This document shows, in pieces, positions 16,344 through 24,379 of a DNA stretch of 50,547 nucleotides. The notes under the pieces are model-generated. The model was not told the DNA's origin. It was given only the letters and a program-made list of their open reading frames with translations, and did not search any database. A program made the translations under genes and the position numbers. Source of the stretch: Pseudomonadota bacterium. Lineage in GTDB: Bacteria; Pseudomonadota; Alphaproteobacteria; Sphingomonadales; Sphingomonadaceae. The stretch spans positions 1 to 50,547 of the forward strand of contig JAEWIL010000190.1 in the NCBI GenBank assembly GCA_023387085.1, given 5' to 3'. Position 1 is the first letter of the stretch. The number at the start of each line of letters is the position of its first letter.

Positions 16344-17590
16344 GGCGCTTCTCCTGCTGTGTCGTCCCCGACTCCATCGGCGGCGAATTTGGTGGCGGCG
16401 ACGTCGGCTATAACATTGCCGATCGTTCGGAAAATGTCGGGGAAGGTCTCCACCGCGACGAGCAGCCCCAGCGGTGCGACGGGCACCCCCATCGCGATCG
16501 CGATCGGCGCGATCGAGGTAACGAAGCTGATCGATCCGGGCAGGCTGACCGAGCTCAGCGCCGCCGCGAGCGCGACTCCCAGGCCGACCGCCATTGCCCA
16601 TGGCGAGAGCTCGATCTTGAACAGCCAGGCGACATAGACGACGACCGCCAGGTTCATGGCGGGGCTGGTGAAGCGGAAGAGCGCGACCGCGAGCGGCAGG
16701 ACGATATCGGCCTTTTTCGGATCGACCCCGAGATCGGCGGTCGTGCGCAACATGGCGGGGAGGCTGGCGAGCGAGCTTTGCGTGCTGAGCGCGACCGCGA
16801 AGGTCGGCGTCATCGCGCGGAAGAAACGCGGTGCGGGGATGCGGACGACGAAGATCGCGAGCAGGAGCGCGAGGATGACGGTGCCGGTGCCGATCGCCGA
16901 AAGCATCAGGACATAGTGCAGCAGTCCGCCGAACGCCGAGACGCCCGCCTTGACTGCAAGCGCATAGCCCAGCGCAAAGACACCGATCGGCGCGAGCGCG
17001 AGAACCCAGCCGATGACGACGAGCATCGCGTCGGCGAGCGCCTTGAACAGGCCCGACAGCGTCGCGCGCTCGGCCGCCCCGATCCGCGTGATTGCGAAAG
17101 CGAAGATCGTGGTGAAGACGATCAGCGGCAGAATGGCGGTGTCCGCCGCGGCAGCGATCGGGTTCGTCGGGATGAGCGAGAGGAGGAAATCGGCGAAGCT
17201 CGGCGAGGCGGCGGTGTCGGCGGCGGTCCCTCCCAGGCCGTGGCGCAGCGCGTCGGCCGCCGAGGGCGACAAGGGAAACAGCGTCAGGAGAAGCGGCAGC
17301 AGCAGCAATGTCATCAGTCCGGCGACAAGGTTGGCGCCGATGAAGGTCACGACCGCCCGTCCGGCCAGCTTTCCGGCGCGCGCCGCATCGGCCGTCGCGG
17401 TGATGCCGGTGACAAGGAGCGCGACGACGAGCGGCACGATCGTCATTTTGAGCGCGTTGAGCCACAAGGTGCCGACCGGTTCGATCCAGGGCAGCGAGGC
17501 CGTGCCGGCATCGGAGGACAGCGTTTCGATCCCGATCCCGAGCAGCATGCCGGCGACGAGCGCCGAAAGGATGATCCATGCCGATTTCAA
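16340..17590 (-). CDS. Dicarboxylate/amino acid:cation symporter (DAACS family)
   Basis: A 416-residue inner-membrane symporter related to GltP/DctA. It has about eight long hydrophobic segments. Family-like sequences are NALKMTIVPLVVALLVTGI, ALSTQSSLASLPAML (the serine-rich re-entrant loop) and LFRFTSPAMNLAVVVYVAWLF. The substrate is probably a C4-dicarboxylate or acidic amino acid. I chose the TTG at 17590 (MKSAWIILSALVAG) because GGGGGA lies 7 bases upstream and the mature membrane topology starts there; the first ATG, at 17752, would overlap glmM and adds a polar, repeat-like extension. TTG at 17596 is also possible. Confidence 0.85.
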   Translation of the reverse strand: MKSAWIILSALVAGMLLGIGIETLSSDAGTASLPWIEPVGTLWLNALKMTIVPLVVALLVTGITATADAARAGKLAGRAVVTFIGANLVAGLMTLLLLPLLLTLFPLSPSAADALRHGLGGTAADTAASPSFADFLLSLIPTNPIAAAADTAILPLIVFTTIFAFAITRIGAAERATLSGLFKALADAMLVVIGWVLALAPIGVFALGYALAVKAGVSAFGGLLHYVLMLSAIGTGTVILALLLAIFVVRIPAPRFFRAMTPTFAVALSTQSSLASLPAMLRTTADLGVDPKKADIVLPLAVALFRFTSPAMNLAVVVYVAWLFKIELSPWAMAVGLGVALAAALSSVSLPGSISFVTSIAPIAIAMGVPVAPLGLLVAVETFPDIFRTIGNVIADVAATKFAADGVGDDTAGEAP

Positions 17591-17708
17591 GTTCAAATCC
17601 CCCAAAGGAACAGAGCCCAGCTTGCCAAGCAAAAACGGGTGACCTAGGGCCGTCCGGTGTGCCGGGTAGGCTCTTGTCCAGCACCCCGGATTAGGTAGCA
17701 GAGGTGCC

Positions 17709-19046
17709 ATGCGCAAGTTTTTCGGAACCGACGGGATTCGCGGACTGACCAATCAGGTCCCGATGACCGCCGAGGTCGCGATGCGCGTCGGGATGGCGGC
17801 GGGCGCGCACTTTCTGCGCGGCGACCACAAGCACCGCGTCGTGATCGGCAAGGACACCCGGCTCTCTGGCTATATGCTGGAAAATGCGCTGGTCGCGGGC
17901 TTTACCAGCGTGGGCATGGACGTGGTTCAGGTCGGGCCGATGCCGACGCCGGCGGTGGCGATGCTGACGCGGTCGATGCGCGCCGATCTGGGCGTGATGA
18001 TTTCGGCGAGCCACAATCCTTTCCTCGACAACGGCATCAAGCTGTTCGGCCCCGACGGATACAAGCTCTCGGACGAGGACGAGGCGCAGATCGAACGGCT
18101 GCTGACCGAAGATCCCAGGCTGGCGGCGCCGACGCATATCGGCCGTGCGAAGCGGATCGAGGATGCGCGCGGGCGCTATATCCACGCAGTCAAGCAGAGC
18201 CTGCCCGAATCGGTGCGGCTCGACGGACTGAAGATCGCGCTCGATTGCGCGAATGGTGCGGCGTACAACAGCGCGCCGACGGTGTTCTGGGAGCTCGGCG
18301 CCGACGTGGTCGCGCTCGGGGTTGCGCCGAACGGGACCAACATCAACGACAAATGCGGGTCGACCTCCCCCGGGCTGCTTCAGGAAACCGTCGTCGCCAG
18401 CGGCGCCGACATCGGGATCGCGCTGGATGGCGACGCCGACCGGTTGATCGTCGTCGACGAAAAGGGCAATGTCGTCGATGGCGACCAGATCATGGGCCTG
18501 ATCGGCGCGAGCTGGGCGCGGCAGGGACGGTTGAAAGGCGGCGGGGTGGTTGCGACGGTGATGTCGAACCTCGGCCTCGAACGCTTCCTCGAAGGCGAGG
18601 GGCTGCGGCTCGAGCGCACCAAGGTCGGCGATCGCTATGTCCTCGAACGCATGAAATCGGGCGGCTTCAACGTCGGCGGCGAGCAGTCGGGCCATATGAT
18701 CCTGTCGGACCATGCGACGACCGGCGACGGCACGCTCGCCGCGCTGCAGGTGCTCGCCGAACTGGTGACGGCGGAGCGGCCCGCGAGCGAATTGCTGCAC
18801 CAGTTCGACCCCGTGCCGCAGCTTTTGAAGAATGTCCGCTTTTCGGGCGGCAAGCCGCTCGACGACGCGACCGTGCAGGGCGCGATTGCCGAAGGCGAAG
18901 CTGCGCTGAACGGGCGCGGGCGCCTGGTCATCCGGGCTTCGGGCACCGAACCTCTCATCCGCGTCATGGCCGAGGGCGATGACGCATCCCAGGTAGAAAA
19001 CGTCGTGGACAGCATCTGCGACGCGGTCAGAAAGGCAGTAAGCTAA
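17709..19046 (+). CDS. glmM: Phosphoglucosamine mutase
   Basis: A 445-residue cytoplasmic enzyme converting glucosamine-6-phosphate to glucosamine-1-phosphate for UDP-GlcNAc, peptidoglycan and lipid A synthesis. It begins MRKFFGTDGIRG, has the phosphoserine loop ISASHNPFLDNGIKLFG (Ser101), the metal loop LDGDADR, the sugar-specificity loop GGEQSGH and the phosphate-binding RASGTEPLIR near the end. Length is typical. AGAGG lies 5 bases before the ATG. The stop TAA overlaps the next ATG by one base (TAATG), starting a four-gene coupled operon through rnhB. Confidence 0.97.
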   Translation: MRKFFGTDGIRGLTNQVPMTAEVAMRVGMAAGAHFLRGDHKHRVVIGKDTRLSGYMLENALVAGFTSVGMDVVQVGPMPTPAVAMLTRSMRADLGVMISASHNPFLDNGIKLFGPDGYKLSDEDEAQIERLLTEDPRLAAPTHIGRAKRIEDARGRYIHAVKQSLPESVRLDGLKIALDCANGAAYNSAPTVFWELGADVVALGVAPNGTNINDKCGSTSPGLLQETVVASGADIGIALDGDADRLIVVDEKGNVVDGDQIMGLIGASWARQGRLKGGGVVATVMSNLGLERFLEGEGLRLERTKVGDRYVLERMKSGGFNVGGEQSGHMILSDHATTGDGTLAALQVLAELVTAERPASELLHQFDPVPQLLKNVRFSGGKPLDDATVQGAIAEGEAALNGRGRLVIRASGTEPLIRVMAEGDDASQVENVVDSICDAVRKAVS

Positions 19047-19270
19047 TGTTGGAAATGCGACCCGATTGCGAAAAATGCGGCCGCGACCTGCCCGCCGATC
19101 TCCATGGCGCCTTCATCTGCTCGATGGAGTGCACCTTTTGCGCAAATTGCGCCGACAAGCTCGACGAGCTCTGTCCCAATTGCGGCGGCGACCTGCTCGA
19201 CCGGCCGCTGCGCGAAGGCGCCATCCTTGCTAAATATCCGGCTTCGACGGAGCGGAAGTTCAAGGGGTGA
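19046..19270 (+). CDS. DUF1272 domain zinc-finger-like protein
   Basis: A 74-residue cytoplasmic protein with eight cysteines in pairs (CEKC, CSMEC, CANC, CPNC), fitting DUF1272, which is presumed to bind zinc. The central pattern ICSMECTFCANCAD and CPNCGGDLLDRP are diagnostic. The function is unknown. It is overlapped by glmM upstream (TAATG) and by the thiD fusion downstream (GTGA), so it is made in fixed ratio with both. Confidence 0.9.
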   Translation: MLEMRPDCEKCGRDLPADLHGAFICSMECTFCANCADKLDELCPNCGGDLLDRPLREGAILAKYPASTERKFKG

Positions 19271-20409
19271 CAGCGCGCGTCCTGATAATCGCCGGTTCCG
19301 ATAGCGGGGGCGGCGCGGGGATCCAGGCCGACATCAAGGCGGTGACGATGCTCGGCGGTCACGCGATGACCGCGATCACGGCGATCACGGCCCAGAATAC
19401 GCTGGGCGTGCAGGGCGTCCATGCGATCCCGACCGCCATGGTGCTGGCGCAGATCGACAGCGTTGCATCGGACATCGGCGTCGATGCGGTCAAGATCGGC
19501 ATGATCGGCAGCGCCGAGACCGCCGCCGCGCTGGCCGAACGGCTCTCGCGGCCCGACCTCGCGCAGGCGGCGGTCGTGTTCGATCCCGTGATGATCGCGA
19601 CGAGCGGATCGGTGCTCGCCGACGAGCCTACGATCGCGGCGTTCAAGGCCTTGCTCGACCGCGCGATGGTTGCGACGCCCAACCTGCCCGAACTCGACGC
19701 GCTCGGCGGCGAGGAGGCGGTGCTTGCGCATGGCTGCTCGCTCCTTGTGAAGGGCGGCCATGCCGAGGGCGCAACGGTGATCGACCGGTTGCTCGAAGCC
19801 GGCGAGGGCGAAGTTGCGCGCTGGGAAGCGCCGCGGATCGAAACGAAGCACAGCCACGGCACCGGCTGTACGCTTGCCAGCGCGATCGCGTGCGGTCTGT
19901 CGCAAGGCATGCCACTGGAGCCGGCGATCGCGCGCGCGCGCGATTTCGTGCGGCTGGCGCTGCTGGGCGCGCCGGGGCTGGGGCAGGGCCACGGACCGAT
20001 GGGACAACAGTTCGTTCGCAATGACGGGCTGTTCACCGGACCCGCGCTCAACCAGGTCACTCTGCCCGCAACCGATTATGCGGTCTCGGTAGCGTTTTAC
20101 AAACAGATGGGGCTGACGCAGATCGTCGACAGTCCGGGCAATGGTTACGCCCGCTTCGAGGCCGCGAACGGGGTTACGCTGTCGATCCATGTCGGCGATG
20201 GCGACGCGGGCGGGGCAATCGCCTATCTGGAGAGCGGGGCGCTCGATGCGTGGGTTGCGTATCTCGCGCGCCGCGGTGTTCAGTTCTCGCAGATGCCGAA
20301 GGACGAAGAGTGGGGCTGGCGCGAGGCGCGGCTGACCGATCCCGCCGGCAATCGGCTGTGCCTGTATCAGGCGGCCGAATATCGGAGATATCCGCCGTGG
20401 CGCATCTGA
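19267..20409 (+). CDS. thiD: Hydroxymethylpyrimidine (phosphate) kinase fused to a VOC/glyoxalase domain
   Basis: A 380-residue protein in two parts. Residues 1-255 are ThiD, which phosphorylates hydroxymethylpyrimidine and its monophosphate for thiamine synthesis: IAGSDSGGGAGIQADIK, KIGMIGS, ATPNLPEL and the anion-hole motif HGTGCTLASAIA (197 on). Residues ~258-375 form a vicinal-oxygen-chelate domain (LNQVTLPATDYAVSVAFYKQ, ARLTDPAGNRLCLYQ). The first metal-ligand His normally seen in such domains appears as Gln263. ThiD proteins are normally ~265 residues, so the fusion is unusual; the frame is continuous with no start between the parts that has a ribosome site. GTG start overlaps the DUF1272 stop; the 3' end overlaps rnhB. 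Confidence 0.9.
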   Translation: MTARVLIIAGSDSGGGAGIQADIKAVTMLGGHAMTAITAITAQNTLGVQGVHAIPTAMVLAQIDSVASDIGVDAVKIGMIGSAETAAALAERLSRPDLAQAAVVFDPVMIATSGSVLADEPTIAAFKALLDRAMVATPNLPELDALGGEEAVLAHGCSLLVKGGHAEGATVIDRLLEAGEGEVARWEAPRIETKHSHGTGCTLASAIACGLSQGMPLEPAIARARDFVRLALLGAPGLGQGHGPMGQQFVRNDGLFTGPALNQVTLPATDYAVSVAFYKQMGLTQIVDSPGNGYARFEAANGVTLSIHVGDGDAGGAIAYLESGALDAWVAYLARRGVQFSQMPKDEEWGWREARLTDPAGNRLCLYQAAEYRRYPPWRI

Positions 20410-20963
20410 CGATCGTCGGCGTCGACGAGGCCGGGCGCGGGCCGCTCGCGGGGCCGGTCGTCGCGGCCGCGGTGCTGCTCTGCGAGGGTGGCATTGCGGG
20501 GCTCGACGACAGCAAGAAACTGACGGCGAAACGGCGTGGCGAGCTGGAGATCGAGATCAAGGCGCGCTGCCGCTGGGCGGTCGGCGAGGCGAGCGTCGCC
20601 GAGATCGACCGCATCAACATATTGCAGGCGACCTTCCTCGCGATGACGCGCGCGGTCGAGGCACTGGGGTTCGAGCCGCACGAGGTGCTGGTCGACGGCA
20701 ACCGGCTGCCCAAATGGCGTTACACCGCGCGCGCGATCGTTGGCGGCGATGCGCTGCATCCGAGCATTTCGGCGGCGAGCATCCTTGCGAAGGAGCATCG
20801 CGACCGCTTCATGGTCGCCGCGGCGCGCGAGCATCCCGGCTTTGGCTGGGAGACCAACATGGGCTATGGGACGCCGGAGCATCTGACGGCGCTGCGCACA
20901 CACGGCCCGACGCCGCACCACCGCGCAAGTTTTGCGCCGGTCGCGCAGCTGATGCTGATCTGA
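20397..20963 (+). CDS. rnhB: Ribonuclease HII
   Basis: A 188-residue enzyme that removes ribonucleotides from DNA and cuts RNA in RNA-DNA hybrids. Catalytic residues are visible: Asp10-Glu11 in GVDEAGRGPLAGPVVAAAV, the Asp in LVDGNRLP, and SAASILAKEHRD. Length is standard. GTG 20397 was selected because GGAGA lies 8 bases upstream and translation from it starts directly with the beta-strand of the fold; upstream in-frame ATGs sit inside the thiD fusion. It overlaps that gene by 13 bases. In several alphaproteobacteria rnhB neighbours ccrM; here two other genes separate them. Confidence 0.95.
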   Translation: MAHLTIVGVDEAGRGPLAGPVVAAAVLLCEGGIAGLDDSKKLTAKRRGELEIEIKARCRWAVGEASVAEIDRINILQATFLAMTRAVEALGFEPHEVLVDGNRLPKWRYTARAIVGGDALHPSISAASILAKEHRDRFMVAAAREHPGFGWETNMGYGTPEHLTALRTHGPTPHHRASFAPVAQLMLI

Positions 20964-20975
20964 CAGGAGAAGGCG

Positions 20976-21872
20976 ATGCGCAGCGGATTCACGGCCAATG
21001 ACGTTGCGATCCAGACCGGGCGGCGCTTCCTCGTCACCGGCGCCAATGCCGGCATCGGTTTCGAGGTGGCAAAGGTGCTGGCGGCGCGCGGTGCGCATGT
21101 CGTTCTCGCGTGCCGCGATGCGGAACGTGCCGAGACGGCGATGCAGCGGATCGTCGACGAATTCCCCGCCGCCGACCTGTCGTTCCAGCCGCTCGACCTT
21201 GCCGATCTCGATCAGCTGCGGGCGGCGGCGAGGGCCGTGCTCGCCGGACCGCGCCTCGACGTCCTCGTCAACAACGCAGGCGTCATGATCCCGCCGCGAA
21301 CGCTGACGAAGCAGGGCTATGAACTGCAATTCGGGGTGAACCACCTCGGCACTTTTGCCTTCACGGGGTTGATCCACGGCCATGTCGACGACCGGATCGT
21401 CGTGACCGGCAGCATCGCCCACAAGGGCGGGACTATGGATTACAGTGACATTGGTGCGAACCGCAGCTATCATAACTGGCACCGCTACCAGACGAGCAAG
21501 CTCGCGAACCTGCTCTTCATGTTCGAGCTCGACCGGCGGCTGAGCGCGTCGGGCCGCGCGACGCAGGCGATCGGGTGCCATCCGGGAGTCGCGCTCACCG
21601 AGCTGACCCGCCATCTGCCGTTCCCGCTCCGCACCATGACGCCCCTCGCGACGCCCTTTTTCAACAGCGCGGCGCAGGGCGCGTGGCCGACGCTGCAAGC
21701 CGCCACGGGCGCCAATGTCCAGGGCGGCGACTATCTGGGGCCGCAGGGGCTCGGCGAGATATCGGGACGTTCGGGCCCGGCGCGCGCGACCGGGACGGCC
21801 CGCGATCCGAAGCTCGGCCGCGAGCTGTGGCGACGGTCGGTCGAACTGACCGGAGTGGATCCGGGGCTTTAG
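20976..21872 (+). CDS. Short-chain dehydrogenase/reductase
   Basis: A 298-residue NAD(P)-dependent oxidoreductase of the SDR superfamily, with the length and sequence style of the retinol-dehydrogenase-like group. The nucleotide-binding motif is VTGANAGIGFEVAKVLAARG; NNAGVM and the catalytic triad with VTGSIAHKG (Ser) and YQTSK (Tyr/Lys) follow. The substrate is unknown. CAGGAGAAGG gives a strong ribosome site 4-8 bases before the ATG. It lies 12 bases after rnhB and 10 bases before the DUF2804 gene, suggesting it belongs to the same transcription unit. Confidence 0.9.
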   Translation: MRSGFTANDVAIQTGRRFLVTGANAGIGFEVAKVLAARGAHVVLACRDAERAETAMQRIVDEFPAADLSFQPLDLADLDQLRAAARAVLAGPRLDVLVNNAGVMIPPRTLTKQGYELQFGVNHLGTFAFTGLIHGHVDDRIVVTGSIAHKGGTMDYSDIGANRSYHNWHRYQTSKLANLLFMFELDRRLSASGRATQAIGCHPGVALTELTRHLPFPLRTMTPLATPFFNSAAQGAWPTLQAATGANVQGGDYLGPQGLGEISGRSGPARATGTARDPKLGRELWRRSVELTGVDPGL

Positions 21873-21882
21873 GGAGCGAGCG

Positions 21883-22905
21883 ATGACGCAGAATGTGATG
21901 GGCGAGGGGCCGCTCCACGGCGCCGCAGGGCGTCTGATCGACCCGGGCTATGCGACCCGCGAGGTCCGGCGATACGACCGCGCGGCGATCGCCGCCGATC
22001 CGGCCCGGATCAAGGAATGGGATTATTATTGCGTACTCGATCATGATTTCGGGCTCGCGCTCACCGTTGCGGACAACGGCTATGTCGGCTTTCTCGGCGT
22101 GTCGTGGATGGATTTGCGCGGGCGTAGCTTCGTCAATCATGGCGCGGTGGTCGCCGAACCGATGGGGCGGATGGCGCTGCCGCCGAGCGCCGACGATGGC
22201 GATATCGTCCAGGCGCAGGACGGTCTCGAACTCGCGTTCCGTCACGAGCCCGGGGGACGACGGCTGACGGTCCACGCCCCCGGCTTCGACGAAGGGCGCG
22301 GTCTGTCGGGCGAAATCTGGCTCGACCAGCCGCCCATGGACCGGGTGGTGATCGCGACGCCCTTCGCCGACGATCCGCATGCCTTCTATTACAATCAGAA
22401 GATCAATTGCATGCCGGCGCAAGGGGAAGTGAAGATCGGTCAGGAAGCTTATGATTTTAGACCCGAAAAAGCCTTTGCGGTGCTCGACTGGGGGCGGGGC
22501 GTCTGGACGTATGACAATGTCTGGTACTGGGGATCGGCATCGGGGCTGGTCGATGGCCGTCCGTTCGGTTTCAACATTGGCTACGGCTTCGGCGACACCT
22601 CGGCAGCGAGCGAGAATATGCTGTTCGTCGACGGCCGCGCGCACAAGCTCGACCAAGTGAAGTTCCACATGCCGGAGGGGGCGCCCGACGGTGGCCCGTG
22701 GCGCTTCACGAGCAACGACGGGCGCTTCGAGATGGATTTCGCGCCCGCCGTCAACCGCTGGGCAAAGGTCGATGCCGGGATGGTCAAGACCGAACAGGAT
22801 CAGGTCTTCGGCTATTTCGCGGGCCGGGTGATCCTCGACGACGGAACCGCGCTGACCGTCCGTGACCTGCCGGGCTTTGCCGAGAAGGTCTGGAACCGCT
22901 GGTAG
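21883..22905 (+). CDS. DUF2804 domain-containing protein
   Basis: A 340-residue protein of the DUF2804 family, whose function is unknown. Recognisable features are the early KEWDYYCVLDHDFGLALTVADNGY, then VSWMDLRGRSFVNHG, and the tryptophan-rich WGRGVWTYDNVWYWGSASG with GFNIGYGFGDTSAASENM. The fold is expected to be beta-rich and lipocalin-like. No signal peptide or membrane segment is seen. It is the last gene before a perfect hairpin terminator (22911-22932), so the operon from glmM or from the SDR gene probably ends here. Confidence 0.85.
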   Translation: MTQNVMGEGPLHGAAGRLIDPGYATREVRRYDRAAIAADPARIKEWDYYCVLDHDFGLALTVADNGYVGFLGVSWMDLRGRSFVNHGAVVAEPMGRMALPPSADDGDIVQAQDGLELAFRHEPGGRRLTVHAPGFDEGRGLSGEIWLDQPPMDRVVIATPFADDPHAFYYNQKINCMPAQGEVKIGQEAYDFRPEKAFAVLDWGRGVWTYDNVWYWGSASGLVDGRPFGFNIGYGFGDTSAASENMLFVDGRAHKLDQVKFHMPEGAPDGGPWRFTSNDGRFEMDFAPAVNRWAKVDAGMVKTEQDQVFGYFAGRVILDDGTALTVRDLPGFAEKVWNRW

Positions 22906-22910
22906 GGGTT

Positions 22911-22932
22911 CATGCGAAATTTTTTTCGCATG
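22911..22932 (+). terminator. Rho-independent-type hairpin after the DUF2804 gene
   Basis: CATGCGAAA (22911-22919), loop TTTT, TTTCGCATG (22924-22932) form a perfect 9-base-pair stem 5 bases after the stop codon. The T-run is inside the hairpin rather than after it, so strength is uncertain, but the position fits an operon end. Confidence 0.55.
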
Positions 22933-22933
22933 T

Positions 22934-23085
22934 GAGTCCGCTGGGCCACACCACCAGTGGTTGAGTCCACGCGTCGCGCCGGACTCCATATCGTGTGTCA
23001 GACTCCTTTCGTTCTCCTCCCGTTAACCATTTGGAGAGGCGGAATCCCTAGAATCCCGGGCTTGACGGCGGACTCTGCCGGACTC
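22934..23085 (+). promoter_or_regulatory. ccrM upstream region: eight GANTC sites and a CtrA-like half-site
   Basis: GANTC, the site methylated by CcrM, occurs eight times in 152 bases: GAGTC at 22934 and 22963; GACTC at 22982, 23001, 23071 and 23081; GAATC at 23042 and 23051. In the middle, TTAACCAT (23023-23030) matches the CtrA half-site known from Caulobacter. The downstream gene is ccrM (ATG 23124). In Caulobacter the ccrM promoter is activated by CtrA and dampened by GANTC methylation; the arrangement suggests the same logic with many more sites. Confidence 0.75.
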
Positions 23086-23123
23086 ATCAGGGCCTTCTTT
23101 CAGGGCAACGACGGGGTGCAGAC

Positions 23124-24263
23124 ATGGGTGTGATGGAACGGGTCAAGGCTCCGGCAGCGAAGCAACGGACGCCCAGGATCGCCCCGGCGGACCTGCCGCT
23201 CGACAGCATCCTCCAGGGCGATTGCGTCGAGATGATGCGTTCGCTGCCTGCGGCGTCGGTCGACATGATCTTTGCCGATCCGCCCTATAATCTCCAGCTT
23301 GGCGGTGATCTGCTACGTCCCGACGGCAGTCAGGTCGACGCGGTCGACGACGACTGGGACAAGTTCGACAGCCTTGCGACCTATGACCGCTTTACCCATG
23401 CGTGGCTGAAGGAAGCGAAGCGCATCCTGAAGCCGAACGGCAGCATCTGGGTAATCGGAAGCTATCACAATATTTTCCGCGTCGGCTCCGCGCTGCAGGA
23501 TCAGGGTTATTGGATCCTCAACGACGTCGTGTGGCGCAAGGCGAACCCGATGCCCAATTTCAAGGGCACACGCTTCACCAACGCGCACGAGACGCTGATC
23601 TGGGCGTCGATGGGCGAAAAATCGCGTTATACCTTCAACTATCGCGCGATGAAGACGCTGAACGACGAATTGCAGATGCGCAGCGACTGGCTGATTCCGA
23701 TCTGCGGCGGCCAGGAACGGCTGAAGAAGGGCGGCGCCAAGGTTCATCCGACGCAGAAGCCCGAGGCCTTGCTCTATCGCATCCTGCTCGCCTGCTCGAA
23801 CCCCGGCGACGTGATCCTGGATCCCTTTTTCGGCACCGGCACGACAGGCGCGGTTGCCAAGCGGCTTGGCCGCCATTTCATTGGTATCGAGCGCGAGGAT
23901 GATTATATCGCCGCCGCGAAGGAGCGCATCGAAATGGCGCTGCCGCTCGACGAGAGCGCGGTGAAGACGATGATGGCACCGAAGGCCGCGACGCGGGTCG
24001 CTTTCGGGACGCTCGTCGAATGCGGGATGATCGCGCCGGGAACGGTGCTGACCGACACCCGGCGCCGCTGGAAGGCGAAAGTGCGCGTCGACGGCAGCCT
24101 CGAATGCGAGGGCCAGCCGGCAGGATCGATCCACAAGGTCGGCGCGGGCGTTCAGGGCGCGCCGAGCTGCAACGGCTGGACCTTCTGGCATGTCGATACC
24201 GGCAAGGAATTGCGCGCGATCGACGCGGTGCGGCAGGACTGGCTGCTCGCCAACGAGGCTTAG
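23124..24263 (+). CDS. ccrM: Cell-cycle-regulated adenine-N6 DNA methyltransferase (GANTC)
   Basis: A 379-residue orphan beta-class DNA methyltransferase that methylates adenine in GANTC. Motif IV, DPPYNLQLGGDLLRPD (DPPY 52-55), precedes motif I, DPFFGTGTTGAVAKRLGR (FGTGTTG 236-242), the order typical of the class. NPMPNFKGTRFTNAHETLIWAS and VHPTQKPEALLYRI are near-identical to known CcrM proteins. The C-terminal ~100 residues form the RAMA-like domain (AGSIHKVGAGVQGAPSCNGWTFWH) important for DNA recognition. The N-terminus is about 25 residues longer than Caulobacter CcrM. No restriction enzyme gene is nearby, as expected for a regulatory methyltransferase. Confidence 0.97.
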   Translation: MGVMERVKAPAAKQRTPRIAPADLPLDSILQGDCVEMMRSLPAASVDMIFADPPYNLQLGGDLLRPDGSQVDAVDDDWDKFDSLATYDRFTHAWLKEAKRILKPNGSIWVIGSYHNIFRVGSALQDQGYWILNDVVWRKANPMPNFKGTRFTNAHETLIWASMGEKSRYTFNYRAMKTLNDELQMRSDWLIPICGGQERLKKGGAKVHPTQKPEALLYRILLACSNPGDVILDPFFGTGTTGAVAKRLGRHFIGIEREDDYIAAAKERIEMALPLDESAVKTMMAPKAATRVAFGTLVECGMIAPGTVLTDTRRRWKAKVRVDGSLECEGQPAGSIHKVGAGVQGAPSCNGWTFWHVDTGKELRAIDAVRQDWLLANEA

Positions 24264-24281
24264 CCGCGGGTCTGTAAAGGC

Positions 24282-24365
24282 CGTTCGCCCCGAGATTGTC
24301 GAAGGGCCGTCCGGTCTCGGGCGTTCGAGGGAAGAACGGTGCTTCGACAAGCTCGGCACGAACGG
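24282..24365. repeat. Dispersed inverted repeat (CTTCGACAAGCTC type)
   Basis: The left arm CGTTCGCCCCGAGATTGTCG and the right arm GTGCTTCGACAAGCTCGGCA are imperfect inverted copies separated by ~30 bases, in the 116-base gap between ccrM and folP. This is a second dispersed repeat family, distinct from the REP-like pairs. It may form a hairpin in read-through transcripts. Confidence 0.65.
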
Positions 24366-24379
24366 ATAGGGGTAGGGCG

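Noticed and set aside
17591..17752. An ATG-started N-terminal extension of the dicarboxylate symporter
   Set aside because: It would overlap the divergent glmM start and adds polar residues with no family match; the TTG with GGGGGA is more plausible.
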